The notes under the pieces: generated by a model
Told to the model about the DNA's origin: nothing
Databases searched by the model: none
The model's input: the letters and a program-made list of their open reading frames with translations, nothing else
In this document: positions 25,888 through 34,744 of the stretch, piece after piece
How the letters are laid out: each line of letters begins with the position of its first letter
Position numbering within the stretch: the stretch's first letter is position 1
From: DASTCZ01 sp963704455
GTDB taxonomy: Bacteria; Acidobacteriota; Terriglobia; Acidiferrales; UBA7541
DNA: 64,000 bases
Assembly (NCBI GenBank): GCA_963704455.1
Contig: OY969905.1
Location: forward strand, 1,054,001-1,118,000
Reading direction: 5' to 3'
Program-made: the position numbers and the translations under genes

Positions 25888-26595
25888 TCAGTTGCCGCTC
25901 TCAGCCGCGCGCGCCTTCGGCTCTTCCGGCGCGGCCGTTTCAACCATCTCCGCCCGATCTGTCTCGAGACCAGTCTCTTGTTCCGCGGGCTGCTCAAGCG
26001 GTTGCGCAAACGAAGACAAATCCTCCGGCTCCACCGGCGCGATCCCCTCATCCGCGCCCAGCGCCGCCCGCGCCATTGCCTCAAATTCCTTCAGGCTCGG
26101 CAGTTCTTCCAAATCCGACAGCCCGAATCGCATCAGAAATTCTTTTGACGTGCGATAAAGTATCGGCCGCCCGATCACCTGCTTACGTCCCGCCGTGGTG
26201 ATCATCCGCTTTTCCAGCAGTGTTTGCAGCACACCCGCGCAGTTCACTCCGCGGATCTCCATAATTTCCGGCCCCGTCACGGGCTGCTTGTACGAAATCA
26301 CCGCCAGCGTTTCAAGTGCAGGCATTGTCAGCCGCAACGGCGGCCGCAGCGCCTTAATGAATCGCCGCACAACTTCGTGGTGCTGCGCCTTCGTATAAAA
26401 TTTGTAGCCGCCCGCGACCTTGCGGATTTCCATCCCGCGCTCGTCGGCGGTGTAACTCGCCACCAGCTCTTCCAGCACCGGCCTCAGCTCGGCCTTCTCC
26501 ACACCTATGGCCGTGGCGATCTGGTCGAGCGACACCGGCTCGTCCGCCGCGTATATCACCGCTTCGATCGCGCCTTTTGTTTCCGCTGGATTCAT
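25888..26595 (-). CDS. scpB: Segregation and condensation protein B
   Basis: 235 residues. Tandem winged-helix domains carry the family blocks AIEAVIYAADEPVSLDQIA, LETLAVISYKQPVTGPEI and GVLQTLLEKRMI. The C-terminal 60 residues are acidic and low-complexity. ScpB dimerises on the kleisin ScpA and, with SMC, forms the bacterial condensin that is loaded at ParB-parS complexes. It follows scpA after 30 bases. Two parS sites lie about 3.5 kb upstream of this gene on the same segment. Confidence 0.95.
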   Translation of the reverse strand: MNPAETKGAIEAVIYAADEPVSLDQIATAIGVEKAELRPVLEELVASYTADERGMEIRKVAGGYKFYTKAQHHEVVRRFIKALRPPLRLTMPALETLAVISYKQPVTGPEIMEIRGVNCAGVLQTLLEKRMITTAGRKQVIGRPILYRTSKEFLMRFGLSDLEELPSLKEFEAMARAALGADEGIAPVEPEDLSSFAQPLEQPAEQETGLETDRAEMVETAAPEEPKARAAESGN

Positions 26596-26625
26596 CGTCT
26601 TTCGCTTTCCAATTCCTCGCCGTCT

Positions 26626-27426
26626 TTACAAGTACTGCTCGTCAATCTCCGTCAGCGGCTTCAGCGACCCATCTTCCGCGAACACAGTATCGAACATCTT
26701 GTGCTTCCGCAGCCGGATTTCCGTGAAGTGTTCCGATTGCGTCAGCACCACCGCCTGCAACCGCACCATCTCCAGCACTGCCAGAAACGCCACAATCATC
26801 GCATGTCGTGACGCGCACGACTCAAAAAATCCAAGCAGCTCCACGCCGTTCTCGCTCGCTATCAATTCCTTTCGCAGCAGTTCAATCATCTGCGCTACGG
26901 TGAATTGCTGGCGGTGCAACTCGATCTTTGTGACCTGCTTTCGCCGCTCCAGCACTTGCGAGAAAACTTTCACCAGCTCCGCAAGCGAAACAATCAGCTC
27001 GCCTTCGGTTTCCTTGTCTTCGTACAGCGACATGTCCGGCTTCGACCACACGTGCTGGAAAATCTGCTGCTTTTCATAGAGCAGGTGGGCGGCATTTTTG
27101 AATTTCTCATGCTCCATCAACCGATGCGCCAAATCCGCGCGCGGATCGATCGATTCTTCCGGCCCCGCCAGCAAGTCGGGCGGCAGCAGCATCTTTGACT
27201 TAATGAAAATCAGCGTCGCCGCCATGTAAATAAATTCGCCGGACACATCAATGTCCAGCTCCTCAAGCTTCCGCAAATAATCCAGATACTGTCCCGTGAT
27301 TTTCGCGATGGGGATATTGTGGATGTCCATCTCCTGCTTGCGGATTAAGTCCAGCAGAAGGTCCAGCGGCCCCTCATAAATCGGGAGCTGTACATTATAT
27401 TGCGCCGTCTGCGCGCCCTGTTCCAT
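26626..27426 (-). CDS. scpA: Segregation and condensation protein A (kleisin)
   Basis: 266 residues. The N-terminal YEGPLDLLLDLIRKQEMDI and IAKITGQYLDYL are the SMC-neck-binding kleisin signature. YMAATLIFIKSKMLLP follows, and a C-terminal winged helix ends the protein. It bridges SMC heads and recruits ScpB. It is two bases downstream of trpS and upstream of scpB in one transcription unit. Confidence 0.95.
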   Translation of the reverse strand: MEQGAQTAQYNVQLPIYEGPLDLLLDLIRKQEMDIHNIPIAKITGQYLDYLRKLEELDIDVSGEFIYMAATLIFIKSKMLLPPDLLAGPEESIDPRADLAHRLMEHEKFKNAAHLLYEKQQIFQHVWSKPDMSLYEDKETEGELIVSLAELVKVFSQVLERRKQVTKIELHRQQFTVAQMIELLRKELIASENGVELLGFFESCASRHAMIVAFLAVLEMVRLQAVVLTQSEHFTEIRLRKHKMFDTVFAEDGSLKPLTEIDEQYL

Positions 27427-27428
27427 TC

Positions 27429-28772
27429 CTAATCCCCCGCCCCGGATCGCTTCCCCGTGGCCGCATTGCCAACCTGCGAAATGCTACTCCGTTTTCCTTC
27501 CCAGCCAAACACGGCTTCGCGAACGCGTTTCATAGTTGCACTAGCGGTCACCCGCGCCCGCTTCGAGCCTTCGTCCAGCAACCGCAGCACATTTTCCGGT
27601 TGAGCGCTGTAGTCCAAACGCTTTTCGCGGATCGGCGCGATCCACTCGATAAGAGCGTCCGCCATCAGAGCTTTGCAATCGATGCAGCCGATTTCCGCCG
27701 ACCGGCATTCTCGATTAATTCGCTCAAGACGATCTCGTTTGTCTTTGGTCTCCACTACTGGAAACAATTTGTGCCAGTCATAGACGGGACAAATGTCAGG
27801 ATTGCCCTTGTCCGTCCGCCTCTTCCGCGCTGGGTCCGTCATCATCGTTTTCGTTTTCGCGCGAATGCTCTCGTCGCTCTCTCCCAGCTCAATCGCATTC
27901 CCATAACTCTTCGACATCTTCCGGCCGTCCGTCCCCGGCACGCGCTTCGCTTCCGTCAGCATTACATCAGGCTCTGCCAAAATTGATCGAGCCGAGAAAA
28001 ACCTCTTAGCAGCTCCCATTTCTTCCAACAAATTCTCGTGCCCAATTTGACGCGCTATTCGCGAGGCAGCACTTGCGATTGACTCGGGTACAAGAGTGTT
28101 CTCAACTCCCGAGAGCTCGAGCAGATTGTGTTGTTCTCCATGGCGAGCTAGGCACACCTCAATGTGTCCAAGGTATCCGTGATTCTCATCGTTCATGATT
28201 GAGGGATAGACGAACAGTCCACCAAAAATGAAATTGAACCGCCGCACAATCTCCCGATTCAACTCCACATGCGCAACCTGATCCTCGCCCACCGGCACAA
28301 CCAACGGACGATCCGGCTCGCCATACATCACAATGTCTGCCGCCTGCAGCACGGGATAACCCAAGAATCCGTACGTGTGCAGGTCCTTCCCCTTCATATT
28401 CTCAATCTGTTCTTTGTACGTCGGCACGCGCTCCAGCCACCCAAGCGGCGTAATCATCGAAAGCAGCAAATGCAGCTCCGCATGTTCCGGCACGCTCGAC
28501 TGCAAAAAAATCACTGACTTCTTTGGGTCCAGCCCCGCTGCCAGAAAATCCGTCATCACTTCAATCGTGTTCTGCGCAATTTGTGACGTGTCCGCGTAAT
28601 CGCTCGTCAGCGAATGCCAGTCCGCCACGAAGAAAAAACATTCGTTCGCTGGGTCGTTCTGCAGCTTCACCCAATTTGCAAGCGCGCCAAAATAATTCCC
28701 AATGTGCAGCCGCCCCGTCGGCCGCATCCCGCTCAACACTCGCCGCTTCTTCGTTGTTTCCCCGTCGTTCAA
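27429..28772 (-). CDS. trpS: Tryptophanyl-tRNA synthetase
   Basis: 447 residues. The class I signature HIGH appears as GRLHIGNYFG near residue 20, and KMSKS as GRKMSKSYGNAI. The tryptophan-pocket region VLQAADIVMYGEPDRPLVVP and the DQVAHVELNREI block are conserved. The protein is somewhat longer than the common 330-residue form because of an insertion (about residues 190-260) and a C-terminal tail. The TTG at 28772 is the start. It charges tRNA-Trp with tryptophan in the cytoplasm. Confidence 0.95.
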   Translation of the reverse strand: MNDGETTKKRRVLSGMRPTGRLHIGNYFGALANWVKLQNDPANECFFFVADWHSLTSDYADTSQIAQNTIEVMTDFLAAGLDPKKSVIFLQSSVPEHAELHLLLSMITPLGWLERVPTYKEQIENMKGKDLHTYGFLGYPVLQAADIVMYGEPDRPLVVPVGEDQVAHVELNREIVRRFNFIFGGLFVYPSIMNDENHGYLGHIEVCLARHGEQHNLLELSGVENTLVPESIASAASRIARQIGHENLLEEMGAAKRFFSARSILAEPDVMLTEAKRVPGTDGRKMSKSYGNAIELGESDESIRAKTKTMMTDPARKRRTDKGNPDICPVYDWHKLFPVVETKDKRDRLERINRECRSAEIGCIDCKALMADALIEWIAPIREKRLDYSAQPENVLRLLDEGSKRARVTASATMKRVREAVFGWEGKRSSISQVGNAATGKRSGAGD

Positions 28773-28781
28773 TTTCTCTCC

Positions 28782-29960
28782 CTACCCCGCCACCGCTCGC
28801 CCGCTCGCCCCGCCCGCCTGCGCCAGCAAATCCCTTGCAATTATCATCCTCTGAATCTCGCTCGTCCCTTCGTAAATCGAAATCACGCGCGCGTCGCGGT
28901 ACATCCTCTCCACGTCCGTCTCCCGCGAATATCCCGCGCTGCCGTGCACCTGCACCGCCTTGTACACCACGCGGTTCACCATTTCGCTGGCGTACAATTT
29001 CGCGCGCGACGCCAGCGGCCCCAGCCGCGCCCCTCCGTGATCCTTTACATATGCCGCGCGATACACCAGGCACCGCGCCGCTTCAATCTCCGTTTGCATG
29101 TCCGCGATCATCCACTGGATCGCCTGAAATTCGCTGATGGCCTGCCCAAACGCGCGCCGCTGCTTCGCATATTTCACGCTCGCTTCAAGCGCCCCCTGCG
29201 CAATCCCCACCGCCTGAGACGCAATCCCCACGCGCCCGCCGTCCAGCGCTTCGAGCGCAATCTTCAATCCTTGGCCTTCCTCGCCGAGACGATTTTCCGC
29301 CGGCACTTCGCATTCATCGAAAACAATCTCCGCCGTGTGCGAACTCCGCAATCCCATCTTATCTTCATACCTGCTCACGCGGAATCCTGCAAAGCCCGGC
29401 TCGACCAAAAACGCCGTCACTCCGCGCGCCCCCGCCGACGGATCCGTTTTCGCAAACACGACCAGCACGCCCGCGTCGCCGCCCGTCGAAACCCAGCTCT
29501 TCGTCCCGCTCAAATAATAATTGCCGCCGCGTTTTTCCGCGCGCGTCTGCAATCCCGCCGAATCCGAGCCCGCCTGCGGCTCCGTCAAACAAAAAGCGCC
29601 GAGAATTTCTCCCTGCGCCGCGCGCCGCAGATATTTTTTCTTCTGCGCCTCGGTCCCGTGCTTGCACAGCGGCACGTCAATGACCGCGTTCGTCACCGAG
29701 AGCGTCACGGCAATCGCCGCATCCACGCGCGCCACTTCCTCCAGCATCACCACGTACGCCAGCGTGTCCATTCCCGCGCCGCCCCACTCTTCGGGCACCA
29801 GCATTCCGCAGCAGCCCATTTCGCCCAGCCGCCGCAATTCCTCCACCGGAAAATGTTCCTGCTTGTCGTACTCGCGGACCTTCGGGCGCACTTCCGCTTC
29901 CATGAATTGGCGGACGGTGTCTCGAATCAGCTTCTGGTCGTCGGTGAGGGAAAAATCCAT
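28782..29960 (-). CDS. Acyl-CoA dehydrogenase
   Basis: 392 residues, the normal length of a short/medium-chain FAD acyl-CoA dehydrogenase. Visible blocks are GCCGMLVPEEWGGAGMD, AFCLTEPQAGSDSAGL (FAD/substrate site), WVSTGGDAG and, near the C-terminus, YRDARVISIYEGTSEIQRMI with the catalytic Glu in YEGTSEI. It oxidises acyl-CoA to trans-2-enoyl-CoA in beta-oxidation or branched-chain amino-acid breakdown and hands electrons to ETF. It is the first gene of the run trpS-scpA-scpB. The parS sites lie in its upstream region. Confidence 0.93.
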   Translation of the reverse strand: MDFSLTDDQKLIRDTVRQFMEAEVRPKVREYDKQEHFPVEELRRLGEMGCCGMLVPEEWGGAGMDTLAYVVMLEEVARVDAAIAVTLSVTNAVIDVPLCKHGTEAQKKKYLRRAAQGEILGAFCLTEPQAGSDSAGLQTRAEKRGGNYYLSGTKSWVSTGGDAGVLVVFAKTDPSAGARGVTAFLVEPGFAGFRVSRYEDKMGLRSSHTAEIVFDECEVPAENRLGEEGQGLKIALEALDGGRVGIASQAVGIAQGALEASVKYAKQRRAFGQAISEFQAIQWMIADMQTEIEAARCLVYRAAYVKDHGGARLGPLASRAKLYASEMVNRVVYKAVQVHGSAGYSRETDVERMYRDARVISIYEGTSEIQRMIIARDLLAQAGGASGRAVAG

Positions 29961-30041
29961 CGCGTCGGTGTAGTCGCGATGCTAACACAGCGCTCGCCCT
30001 TCCGAAAACGGTTCCTGCCTATCCCCATGCCGCAGTCAAAT

Positions 30042-30057
30042 TGTTTCACGTGAAACA
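30042..30057. promoter_or_regulatory. parS: parS partition site 1
   Basis: A 16-bp perfect palindrome (TGTTTCACGTGAAACA) identical to the near-universal bacterial chromosomal parS consensus bound by ParB/Spo0J. It lies in the intergenic region between the acyl-CoA dehydrogenase start and the end of the amidohydrolase gene, 36 bases from the second site. Confidence 0.92.
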
Positions 30058-30084
30058 ATCGCATCGCCCGCTTCGCGCAATTCG

Positions 30085-30118
30085 TGACGAAAATGTTTCA
30101 CGTGAAACATTTTCGTCA
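30085..30118. promoter_or_regulatory. parS: parS partition site 2 inside a 34-bp perfect palindrome
   Basis: The parS core lies at 30094-30109, identical to site 1. Here the symmetry extends nine bases on each side (TGACGAAAA on the left mirrored by TTTTCGTCA on the right), making a 34-bp perfect inverted repeat. ParB nucleates at such sites and loads SMC-ScpAB. Two sites and scpAB within about 4 kb suggest an origin-proximal chromosome segment. Confidence 0.92.
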
Positions 30119-30190
30119 CAAATCGTTACGCTTCGTATTCGAATAGCGTTTCGAATGCTTTTGTTGCCAGCCGGACACGCCGAAATCGCC

Positions 30191-32074
30191 TCAATCCACC
30201 CTCACATCGTCAATTTGGAATGAAAACTTTCCCGGAGGCGCGCCCGCCGAGAAAAGAATCCCCCCGATGTCGTGACCGTCGGTGCCGAACGCTGAAATCG
30301 GCAGCCGGTATTCTTTCCATTCGGGCCCGGCCACAAATGTCTGTGTACCGGGAACCCGGCCAAGGCTCGCCGCGAAAATCATCACTACATACGTTCGCCC
30401 GTCGCCGCGCGCCCAGAAATGGATTGTTTTTTTCGACGCGAGGTTCACGGCCCACGTCGGCGCCGTCCCCGCCGTAAACGAAGCGCCCGCCCAAGTGAAT
30501 CCAGTCCCCGCCGCCAACTCTCCCGTGATTTGCAGCGAGTGCTTGCTCCCGTTCGCGCCGCCAACCACAACCTTCATCTCCGCAGTGGATTTCCCGCCCA
30601 TGTAGGAATCCGTCGTGATCACCCAGCCGGTGCCGAATTCCACTTTCGTTGTCCCGTCCTCGAAGTCGCTCACCAATCCCGCTTGCACTGCTGCCGATGG
30701 GCCGGCGTTTTTTGCGGCCTCTGCGTCCGCGCGATCTTTGTCGCGCGCCGCGCGATATGCTGCGCGATCGTCTTCCACTCCGAGCTTCCACACATGAAGA
30801 ATGTCGCGCGTCGCGGTGATATCCGTTGTCGGGTCGCCCTTCACCAGCAACAAATCCGCGCGCTTTCCCACCGCAATTTCGCCGCGATCATCCAAACGAA
30901 ATGCGCGCGCGGGCGCGGACGTCGCCGCCGTCAATGCTTCCATCGGCGTAAGCCCCGCATGAACAAGCATCTCCATTTCGCGATGCATGCTTGCGCCGTG
31001 CGCGGTGCCCGGATTCGGCGAATCCGTTCCAGCAAGAATCGGCACGCCCACCGCCTTCAATTGCTGCACCGTCTCTTCCGCGTAAACAAATTTCAGCGGC
31101 CTTTTGGGGGGCCCGAATGACGCTTGAAGGCTGCCCTCTTCCGACGGAGAAAAATAAGGCGCAAGCCGCGCGTCCTTCGGCAAATCTTTTCCGCTCGATT
31201 CTCCGCAGATCGCGCTCAACACAGTAAGCGTTGGCGCGACAAATATATGATGCGCCGCAGTGAGCTTCGCGAAATCCGGCGCCGGCGCGCTATCCACGAA
31301 CAAATGCGCCAATCCATCCACGCCCGCCTCAATCGCTTCGCGCGCTTCCTGTTGCGTGCCGATGTGAATCGTCACAAGTTTTCCGCGCTTGTGCGCCGCC
31401 ACCACAATCGCCGCAATCGTTTCCTTCGTCACCGTCGGCATCACGCGCCCGTATGCGCTGCCGTCATCGGAAATAATCTTGATATAGTCCGAGCCTTCCG
31501 CGATCCGCGCATCCACAAACGCCTGCGCTTCTTCCGGTTTTGTTATCGTCGGAATCGCAATTCCGTATTCGGTCCCGTGCCCGCCCGGCGCGGTCACCAG
31601 CGTTCCCGCCGAACGCAAATCCGCCAAATCCAAATCCTTATTCGCAGCCTGCTCCGCGCGAATCTGCGCGGCGTACTTGTAGTCGGTGAACATATCCAGC
31701 TCTGTCGTCACGCCGAAAATGAGAGCCTCCTTCAGCGCATCGCCCCACGAGTGCGTGTGCGCGTCAATCAATCCCGGCATCAGCGTGTCGCCCGTCCCGT
31801 CAATCACGCGCACGCCCGCGGGAGCCTTCACATCCGCTCCAAATGCCTTAATTCTCCCGCCATCCACCCACACGCTTCCCCGCGCGATCACTCGGTGGCC
31901 ATCAAATATGCGCACGTTTGAGATGACAAAGCTCCCCAGGACGGGCGTCTGCGTCTGCCCCCCTGAAGCGGGCGCGCCAACCAGCAGCAATCCCGCAAGC
32001 GTCACGGCAACAAACGTCGCGCACGCCTTCGCAAACACACTTTTCCTCACACGATCATCGCGCTCGCTGGTCAT
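30191..32074 (-). CDS. Secreted amidohydrolase with C-terminal CBM11/CIA30-like domain
   Basis: About 627 residues from the ATG at 32074 (GAGGTG five bases upstream; an in-frame GTG lies six bases before). A signal peptide is present (hydrophobic FVAVTLAGLLLVG). The metal-dependent hydrolase domain (residues about 50-430) has GLIDAHTHSWGD, a YIKIISDDG segment, VTIHIGTQQEA, LAHLFVDSA and ILAGTDSPNPG. The last 170 residues (SDFEDGTTKVEFGTGWVITT to FSFQIDDVRVD) resemble a jelly-roll CBM11/CIA30 domain. Imidazolonepropionase/prolidase-like enzymes of this group cleave cyclic amides or dipeptides. The carbohydrate-binding-like tail is unusual for them. Confidence 0.85.
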   Translation of the reverse strand: MTSERDDRVRKSVFAKACATFVAVTLAGLLLVGAPASGGQTQTPVLGSFVISNVRIFDGHRVIARGSVWVDGGRIKAFGADVKAPAGVRVIDGTGDTLMPGLIDAHTHSWGDALKEALIFGVTTELDMFTDYKYAAQIRAEQAANKDLDLADLRSAGTLVTAPGGHGTEYGIAIPTITKPEEAQAFVDARIAEGSDYIKIISDDGSAYGRVMPTVTKETIAAIVVAAHKRGKLVTIHIGTQQEAREAIEAGVDGLAHLFVDSAPAPDFAKLTAAHHIFVAPTLTVLSAICGESSGKDLPKDARLAPYFSPSEEGSLQASFGPPKRPLKFVYAEETVQQLKAVGVPILAGTDSPNPGTAHGASMHREMEMLVHAGLTPMEALTAATSAPARAFRLDDRGEIAVGKRADLLLVKGDPTTDITATRDILHVWKLGVEDDRAAYRAARDKDRADAEAAKNAGPSAAVQAGLVSDFEDGTTKVEFGTGWVITTDSYMGGKSTAEMKVVVGGANGSKHSLQITGELAAGTGFTWAGASFTAGTAPTWAVNLASKKTIHFWARGDGRTYVVMIFAASLGRVPGTQTFVAGPEWKEYRLPISAFGTDGHDIGGILFSAGAPPGKFSFQIDDVRVD

Positions 32075-32146
32075 AGTCACCTCGTTATGGTGGACATTTG
32101 GGCTTCGTAGATTTAATACGCGTATTCGCCGGATACCGGATAAATG

Positions 32147-32917
32147 TCACATCTTAATCAGCTCGCGCAACCTCTTCGTCTGCGCGCGGCTTACCGGAAT
32201 CTCCGTGGCTTTCTTATCGCTCATCTTCAGCATGTAGCTCGACTTAAACCACGGCACCACTTCCTTAATATGGTTGATGTTCACAAGATACGACCGGTGC
32301 GCGCGCCAGAAAATCTCCGAATCAAGCGACGACTGCAAATCCTCAATCGTCCGGTAATTTGATGTGCCCTCGATGTCCCGAGCCACCACGGTGATCAATC
32401 CGTCCGTGATGCTCGCGAAAACCACGTCCTCGGCGTCCACCAGCAACATCCGCTGCTGCGCCTTTACCAGCAGTTTTGCCGGCTGCGATTTCGCCGCGCT
32501 GAGCTGCTTCACCAACATTTCCAGCCGCTCCGCCGACGAACCGCTCGCGTCCAAGATCTTTTTCGCGCGCGCAATCGCCTTCGAGAGCCGCGCCTTGTCG
32601 AACGGCTTCAGCACGTAATCCACCGCGCTCACTTCAAATGCCTGCACGGCGTAATTGTCGAATGCCGTCACGAAAATGATGTGCGGCGCGCGTATCTTGC
32701 GTTCGGCCAGTTTCTTGATTACGCCAAAGCCGTCCAGCCCCGGCATCTGCACATCCAGGAAAACAATATCCGGCGAATGTTCCTTAATCAGGCTCAGTGC
32801 ATCAACCCCGTTTTTCCCCTGCCCCACAATTTGAATCTCTGGAAATGCCCCCAGCAAATAGACAAGCTCGTCCCGTGCGGGTTTTTCGTCGTCGATGACT
32901 AGCGCGTTGATTCCCAT
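32147..32917 (-). CDS. LytTR-family response regulator
   Basis: 256 residues. The receiver domain (residues 1-120) carries the acidic pair in LVIDDEKPARDEL, the phospho-acceptor Asp in IVFLDVQMPGLDG, and the Thr and Lys switch residues in IIFVTAFDNY and YVLKPFDKARL. The C-terminal LytTR DNA-binding domain (about 150-256) ends in FWRAHRSYLVNINHIKEV and EIPVSRAQTKRLRELI. Such regulators activate exopolysaccharide, competence or membrane-protein genes. No histidine kinase gene is adjacent, so the partner is elsewhere. Confidence 0.93.
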   Translation of the reverse strand: MGINALVIDDEKPARDELVYLLGAFPEIQIVGQGKNGVDALSLIKEHSPDIVFLDVQMPGLDGFGVIKKLAERKIRAPHIIFVTAFDNYAVQAFEVSAVDYVLKPFDKARLSKAIARAKKILDASGSSAERLEMLVKQLSAAKSQPAKLLVKAQQRMLLVDAEDVVFASITDGLITVVARDIEGTSNYRTIEDLQSSLDSEIFWRAHRSYLVNINHIKEVVPWFKSSYMLKMSDKKATEIPVSRAQTKRLRELIKM

Positions 32918-33079
32918 CGCGATCAGGTGAATGACAGTATATGCAGGCCTTCCGTACGTTTCAAACTGCAGGCCAACAATGCACTCGCAGGTACTCCGCT
33001 CTTCGCGACAAATCTAGGCGCGGTAACTTAGAGTGAGGCGGGCGTAAAGCTGGAAAACGCAAACCGAGAGGAGTCTATC

Positions 33080-33730
33080 TCACTTCGCTTTGTGCCGGAC
33101 AAGACCACAGGTCTCAGCGACATCCGTGACGTCGGGCAGTTCGAACTGCATCTGCATCTGACCCGCGACATACTCACTAGCCCCGATCAGGATCTTGCGA
33201 ACTTGGGTTCCGGTTCCCTCTTTGTGTGGAAGTATGTGCCCGTACAAAAGATTGTTCACAACGCAATCATTGCAGAGCGTCGCGGACAGAAAGAGGCTCC
33301 GCCGATCAGCACTAACGGGCCACGACTCAGATTGAAGCTTTCCGTCATCGAGCCGATACTCGACCGCAACAGACACATTTCCGTCTTTGTCCGCATGCGA
33401 GTCCAATACGGCTCCTGTGTCAATCCAAGCACGCATGAAATGACCGTTCGTCTCACGGTGGTGGCCAGGCTGGCAATCCAGCGCTAGGGTCGGCACGCTC
33501 ATAGACCCGCGCTGCGGTGCCACCAGGAACTTGCCGCTGAGTACGAACTCGACGAAGGAAATTTGATGGAGTGGATCGTTTTTTTCGAACTTGGTCCAAG
33601 AAGGGGCGCTGGACGCCGTAGACTGCATAAGCATGACGCTAGCCGACAGCGCCAAGCAGACTGTCCAGATTGCTCTCAAATTCAGCGTCTTAGTATCTCC
33701 CAACAAACGCGAGGATGAGTATATTCGCAC
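33080..33730 (-). CDS. Secreted protein of unknown function
   Basis: 216 residues. An N-terminal region with a hydrophobic segment (LALSASVMLMQSTASSA) looks like a signal peptide. If so, the real start may be the TTG at 33679, giving a shorter leader. The mature part is mixed alpha/beta with four cysteines in LALDCQPGHH, LCNDCVVNN and AETCGLVR. I do not recognise the family. It is divergent from the following propeller-like gene, with 74 bases between starts. Confidence 0.55.
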   Translation of the reverse strand: MRIYSSSRLLGDTKTLNLRAIWTVCLALSASVMLMQSTASSAPSWTKFEKNDPLHQISFVEFVLSGKFLVAPQRGSMSVPTLALDCQPGHHRETNGHFMRAWIDTGAVLDSHADKDGNVSVAVEYRLDDGKLQSESWPVSADRRSLFLSATLCNDCVVNNLLYGHILPHKEGTGTQVRKILIGASEYVAGQMQMQFELPDVTDVAETCGLVRHKAK

Positions 33731-33804
33731 CTGTCTGCTCTTTCAATCCGTGGTTCCTTTTCTCAATCCATGCCTGCTAAGATGGCGTTTGGGACATTGC
33801 TGAC

Positions 33805-34719
33805 ATGCTGTCGTTCTTACTCTTTCTGGCTGCATTACTCCCCCAGCAATCACTTCACGTTGACGTCCGCAGCTCCGAGGTCTGGCTCACTCGCAACGGT
33901 GTTGACATTCAACTCACGCATGACGGTAAAGCAAAGCTCCAAGCTGAACTCTCGCCGAAGAATGATCGCATTGCGTATTACGAAGAGTTCCCCGAATCGG
34001 AAGGCTCCGCCCCCTCTGTCGTGATTCTGGATCTCGATGGGAGGCGCATAAATTCATTTCATGTGAATTCGCAGCAGACTTCTGACCCGAGCCCCTGCAT
34101 GAGCATTCTTTCCATCGCGTGGTTAAATGATTCCGAACTCGCCGCTGAATGCCACATCAACCCGTCGCTAAGCGAACTTATCGTCAGCGACTTACGTACG
34201 GGCCGCATAACAAGAGATCTTTTCGGATTCTCTTTCGCGCCTTCTCCCGACGGCAAAATGATCGCCCACGCGGGCTGGGTCCCGCATTTCTCTCCTGCGT
34301 ACGAGAGGAGCGAGTACCTCCAAATTGACGACACGCTCATTTACCCTCTCGCTGCGGGCAAGAATCCGGTTGCGCTGAAGTTATTGGAAGTGCCGCCGGA
34401 CGCCGTTCGCAACGAAGACCTGTCCTACTTCGGTATCCACGAGCTTGCTTCCGGCTTCTACTGGTCGCCGGACAGCAGGCACATTGCGTTCGTGGATTGC
34501 ACCTACGACTGGAAAGCGAGGGATGCCGAGAGACAAGCAGGAGACGAATCGAATCGCGCTTGCTCCTTGATAGCAGTCTCAAGAGACGGCAAGTTTCAAG
34601 CTTTTCCTCTTTCCGAGATAAGCCCCGGCGATCTATACCAGGCAAAAATCTCGTGGAACAGTCCACACGAAATCGCAATCGCCTCCGGTGCAACAAAGAA
34701 AACTTTTCAAGCTCCGTAA
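33805..34719 (+). CDS. Exported beta-propeller-like protein (TolB/PD40 type)
   Basis: 304 residues. A short hydrophobic leader (MLSFLLFLAALLPQQ) is followed by blade-like repeats such as AELSPKNDRIAYYEEF, FAPSPDGKMIAHAGW and FYWSPDSRHIAFVDC. This pattern is typical of WD40-like propeller repeats found in TolB, in dipeptidyl-peptidase N-domains and in many acidobacterial secreted proteins. No catalytic domain follows. Function unknown. It converges with the amidohydrolase gene at 34745. Confidence 0.65.
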   Translation: MLSFLLFLAALLPQQSLHVDVRSSEVWLTRNGVDIQLTHDGKAKLQAELSPKNDRIAYYEEFPESEGSAPSVVILDLDGRRINSFHVNSQQTSDPSPCMSILSIAWLNDSELAAECHINPSLSELIVSDLRTGRITRDLFGFSFAPSPDGKMIAHAGWVPHFSPAYERSEYLQIDDTLIYPLAAGKNPVALKLLEVPPDAVRNEDLSYFGIHELASGFYWSPDSRHIAFVDCTYDWKARDAERQAGDESNRACSLIAVSRDGKFQAFPLSEISPGDLYQAKISWNSPHEIAIASGATKKTFQAP

Positions 34720-34744
34720 TCCTGTCGACCCGCCGAAGCGAAAA

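Noticed and set aside
28614..30053. 479-codon plus-strand frame opposite trpS and the acyl-CoA dehydrogenase
   Set aside because: Arg/His/Pro-rich composition typical of an antisense shadow in GC-rich DNA. It overlaps two well-supported enzymes, and it even runs through parS site 1.
30419..31921. Long plus-strand frames opposite the secreted amidohydrolase
   Set aside because: Extremely Arg-rich translations, explained by the GC pattern of the true minus-strand gene.
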